The notes under the pieces were generated by a model that made no database searches, was not told the origin of the DNA, and worked only from the letters and a program-made list of their open reading frames with translations. From UM-FILTER-39-64 sp964367055 (GTDB lineage Bacteria; Patescibacteriota; Minisyncoccia; UBA6257; UBA9933): DNA of 22,146 bases. The stretch lies in assembly GCA_964367055.1 (NCBI GenBank), contig CAYIWD010000008.1, forward strand, positions 1-22,146, given 5' to 3'. Made by a program: the position numbers and the translations under genes. Below, piece by piece: positions 19,895 to 22,146 of this stretch. Numbering within the stretch: the stretch's first letter is position 1; each line of letters starts with the position of its first letter.

Positions 19895-20722
19895 TCAGCT
19901 CTTCTTATTTCTATGCTCGTAAATTTTCGCATCAAGGAGAAAGCGGTACCAATAAATTCGCAGAAAATGATAAATCATGCCTTCTTTGCCGTCTAAAAAG
20001 CCCAGGCAGAAAAAATAACGATAATGAAAATAAATAAAGGCGCGGAAAAAAAGAGGCAGACGATAATAGAATTTTTCCTTTAACCAGCGTTTTCTGACTG
20101 GCTGGCCGCCGAGAGCCGGAATGTCGGAAGTGAGATTTAAAATTGTTTCGACTTCGCGAGTAGAGTAATCATTATGCTTTTGTATCCAATCAGACAAGCT
20201 TTTTTTATCGTCATGAATAAAATCGTTTTTTAATTCCCCGGCTTTTCCTTCAAGTAAAACAATATGTTCGTCTATTTCTTTTAATTCTGATTTTCCTTTT
20301 CCATATTTAAAAAGCCGCAAAAGCCAGAGCGGATAAACGCCGGCGTGTTTTATCCATCTACCCATAAAATAAACCCGGCGCTTAATGTAAAAGCCGTTTA
20401 TATTAGCCGGCACTTTTGGCAAAACCGCGCTGATTTCCCACCACAAAGCATCAGTCATTTTTTCATCCGCGTCTAAACGTAAAATCCATTCGCTTTTAAT
20501 TGGCAAATTTTCCAAAGCCCAGTTAAACTGCCTGGCCTGATTTTCAAAAGCATGCTGAACTGTTTTGGCGCCATATTTTTTGGCGATTTCCAGGGTTTTA
20601 TCGGTGCTATGCGAATCAACAATAAAAACTTCACTTGCCCAGTCCTCAATGCTTTTCAGACAGTTTTCAAGGTTTAATTCCTCGTTATAAGTTAGGATAA
20701 TAACGCTGATAGGAATTTTCAT
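19895..20722 (-). CDS. Family 2 glycosyltransferase (WaaE/KdtX-like)
   Basis: A 275-aa GT2 enzyme. N-terminal ISVIILTYNEELNLENCLKSI, then VFIVDSHSTDKTLEIAKKYGAKTV, FNWALENLPIKSEWILRLDADEKMT (DxD near 87), and a C-terminal half with HNDYSTREVE and YRLPLFFRAFIYFHYRYFF. This matches the group around WaaE/KdtX, which add glucose or related sugars in LPS-core or glycan synthesis. The C-terminal aromatic segment may attach it to the membrane. It overlaps the nucleotidyltransferase gene by 4 nt (ATGA), so the two are coupled. Confidence 0.88.
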   Translation of the reverse strand: MKIPISVIILTYNEELNLENCLKSIEDWASEVFIVDSHSTDKTLEIAKKYGAKTVQHAFENQARQFNWALENLPIKSEWILRLDADEKMTDALWWEISAVLPKVPANINGFYIKRRVYFMGRWIKHAGVYPLWLLRLFKYGKGKSELKEIDEHIVLLEGKAGELKNDFIHDDKKSLSDWIQKHNDYSTREVETILNLTSDIPALGGQPVRKRWLKEKFYYRLPLFFRAFIYFHYRYFFCLGFLDGKEGMIYHFLRIYWYRFLLDAKIYEHRNKKS

Positions 20723-21168
20723 AATTTTTTATATTTTTTGGCGTACTTTGACAAAAGCCACGAACTTGATTGAATTTTGCCGCCGCCAACATTAAAAACC
20801 ATCTTACAATTTATTTTTTTACAGACCGCTACTTCGGGAATATTACTTTTCGTCCTGTCGCCGCCATTGGCGAAAATATGGGGTTTAATTAACTCTAGTG
20901 TTTTACAAACACTTTTATCTTCATCTATAGCTACAATAACATTATCAACTGGGGCAAGAGAGGCGATTATTTCAGCCCTTTCTTTTTCGGTCATAAATGG
21001 AAAACTACCTTTTAATTCAACTTGTTTATCGCTATTAACAATAACTATCAGTTTTGTTCCAAGTTTCTTTGCTTCTTCAAACAACCTTACGTGGCCGATA
21101 TGGACCGGATTAAAATAACCCGAAACAGCCACAATTTTTGGTTTTTTATTTTTCTTGTTTTTTTTCAT
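20719..21168 (-). CDS. Cytidylyltransferase-like nucleotidyltransferase
   Basis: A 149-aa member of the HxGH nucleotidylyltransferase family. GYFNPVHIGHVRLFEEAKKLG carries the HxGH motif (about 22-25), LIVIVNSDKQVE and GGDRTKSNIPE follow, and KIQSSSWLL stands for the ISSTxLR-type motif. Such enzymes activate small phosphorylated compounds to CDP- or ADP-derivatives, for example glycerol-3-phosphate (TagD) or heptose-1-phosphate (RfaE C-domain). Location beside glycosyltransferases suggests sugar or polyol activation for surface glycan. A Lys-rich N-terminal run precedes the fold. The substrate cannot be told from sequence alone. Confidence 0.85.
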   Translation of the reverse strand: MKKNKKNKKPKIVAVSGYFNPVHIGHVRLFEEAKKLGTKLIVIVNSDKQVELKGSFPFMTEKERAEIIASLAPVDNVIVAIDEDKSVCKTLELIKPHIFANGGDRTKSNIPEVAVCKKINCKMVFNVGGGKIQSSSWLLSKYAKKYKKL

Positions 21169-21227
21169 AAAAAATTAAAAACAGCCATTTTCAGGCACAA
21201 TACCACAATTTTCCCAAAAAGTAAAAT

Positions 21228-22146
21228 TTAAAGCTCGTTATATAACTCTACAAATTTTTCCGCCACTGAAACTGGAGAAAATTCCTTTTGAACTAATTGT
21301 CTGCCGCACTGTCCCATTTTTTTAGCCAAACTCGGATTATTCAAAATTTTTAAAATTGCTTCGCTAACTTCTTTTTCGTCCTTATTAACCACTATTCCGG
21401 CTCCGCCGCGGGAAACACTAGGCGCAATGCCGACATTTTTTGTAATTATTACCGGTAAACCCAAATACATTGCCTCAAGTACTGCCATTCCAAAATTTTC
21501 TGCGTAAGAAGGCAAAACGAAAACATCGCTTTCCCGAAAAGCCGCTAACTTGTCTTTACCTAAAAGCATCCCGGTAAAAATAACTTTATCCTTTAATTGG
21601 AAATTAGAAATTAGAAATTCCACTTTTTTTCTGTATCCCTCGTCATCATTACCAACAATTGCCAAAATCGCTTTTGGCTCCTTTTCGACTACCTCGGCAA
21701 AAGCCGGAATTAAAGTATCCAAACCCTTTTTCCAATTCAGGCGGCTTAAAAAAAGCACTACTTTCTTTTGGCTATCAATATTCCACTTTTTACGAAATGC
21801 CCCGCTTGGCGTAATTTCTTTAAATTCTTCCAAATCTAAGCCATTCGGAATAACTATTCCCTTTTTTAACGGCAAACCAGCTTTCAGATATTCATCCTTT
21901 TCTGCTTCTACTGTAAAATGAATCGCATCGGCAGCCTTCAAATTCCTCTTTTCAAAAAGAGAAATATAAATTCTTTTTTTAAGCGAACTTTTCTTTTGAA
22001 GCGGCTCCTTCATTAAACTGCCCCGCGGTGAAATAACATATGGTTTGTTAAATTTTTTGGCGTAATAAGCGCCGAGAGTTGAAGCAGATAGAAAAACCGA
22101 GGTAATGTGAACCGCATCAAAATACTTTAAGTTTTTAGCCAAAGCC
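21228..22146 (-). CDS. Family 4 glycosyltransferase (partial)
   Basis: The C-terminal ~305 residues of a GT-B glycosyltransferase; the frame stays open at the right edge, so the start is outside the window and no internal TTG should be taken as start. The N-terminal-domain end shows PYVISPRGSLM and DAIHFTVEAEKDEYLKAG. The C-terminal domain shows VIPNGLDLEEF, VLFLSRLNWKKGLDTLIPAF, VIFTGMLLGKDKLAAFRESDVFVLPSYAENFGMAVLEAMYLGLPVI (with the E-x7-E type motif) and a C-terminal AEKFVELY helix. The stretch FLISNFQLK (about 21593-21620) is encoded by repeat words like those in pth. It transfers a sugar from a nucleotide sugar in the surface-glycan cluster. Confidence 0.9.
   Translation of the reverse strand, partial: ALAKNLKYFDAVHITSVFLSASTLGAYYAKKFNKPYVISPRGSLMKEPLQKKSSLKKRIYISLFEKRNLKAADAIHFTVEAEKDEYLKAGLPLKKGIVIPNGLDLEEFKEITPSGAFRKKWNIDSQKKVVLFLSRLNWKKGLDTLIPAFAEVVEKEPKAILAIVGNDDEGYRKKVEFLISNFQLKDKVIFTGMLLGKDKLAAFRESDVFVLPSYAENFGMAVLEAMYLGLPVIITKNVGIAPSVSRGGAGIVVNKDEKEVSEAILKILNNPSLAKKMGQCGRQLVQKEFSPVSVAEKFVELYNEL

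Noticed and set aside
1..22146. UGA recoding throughout the genome (code 4 or 25)
   Set aside because: yqeY, pth and the DUF5678 gene end at TGA in ATGA overlaps at the expected protein lengths, and Trp codons in ftsZ and others are TGG.
1..22146. tRNA or rRNA genes
   Set aside because: No cloverleaf with a GTTCGA-type T-arm or rRNA sequence was seen by eye in any spacer; a covariance-model search was not possible here.

Overview
The window is an A+T-rich stretch of a bacterial chromosome with compact, tightly packed genes. Gene content, order and short protein lengths point to a Candidate Phyla Radiation organism (Patescibacteria, most like Parcubacteria): lepB-hisS-HIT-rpsU-yqeY-ybeY-ftsA-ftsZ followed by an ATP-cone ribonucleotide reductase, an IS481-like transposase, a retropepsin/DUF5678 pair, and tandem words of the 'aaatcctaaat' and 'ccaattt' type in and between genes. 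This placement is inferred from recognition of families, not from a search. The standard genetic code fits: several genes end at TGA inside ATGA overlaps.

Layout. 1-6463 is a leftward housekeeping block: lepB, hisS, a HIT hydrolase, rpsU, yqeY, ybeY, ftsA, ftsZ and the start of a ribonucleotide reductase. A divergent promoter region at about 6464-6621 separates it from a rightward unit: pth, a polyprenyl-phosphate glycosylphosphotransferase and a Wzx-like flippase (6622-9954). From 9960 to 13077 genes run leftward: a B12-binding radical SAM enzyme overlapping a family-2 glycosyltransferase, then a retropepsin-like protease overlapping a DUF5678 protein. An insertion sequence with a frameshifted transposase lies at about 13118-14051. 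Two more radical SAM genes follow (14102-16576), then a membrane-anchored extracytoplasmic protein with a zincin-like metallopeptidase.

17.5-19.9 kb holds small genes, several for membrane proteins. Three of them are stand-alone units, each with a strong Shine-Dalgarno sequence and its own intrinsic terminator, unlike most of the window. One (18006-18203) reads as a normal small protein only if two in-frame UGA codons are decoded as an amino acid. The right end (19895-22146) carries a glycosyltransferase, a nucleotidyltransferase and a partial GT4 glycosyltransferase. With the phosphoglycosyltransferase and flippase these suggest a cell-surface glycan pathway.

Most notable: the UGA-interrupted ORF; two ~140-bp structures bounded by inverted CCCCGTT arms that touch the starts of ftsZ and pth; a phosphoglycosyltransferase whose nucleophilic Asp is Asn; short repeats and perfect hairpins that have become part of protein-coding sequence (pth, ybeY, a radical SAM gene, a GT4 gene); and a 19-bp motif upstream of three leftward genes.
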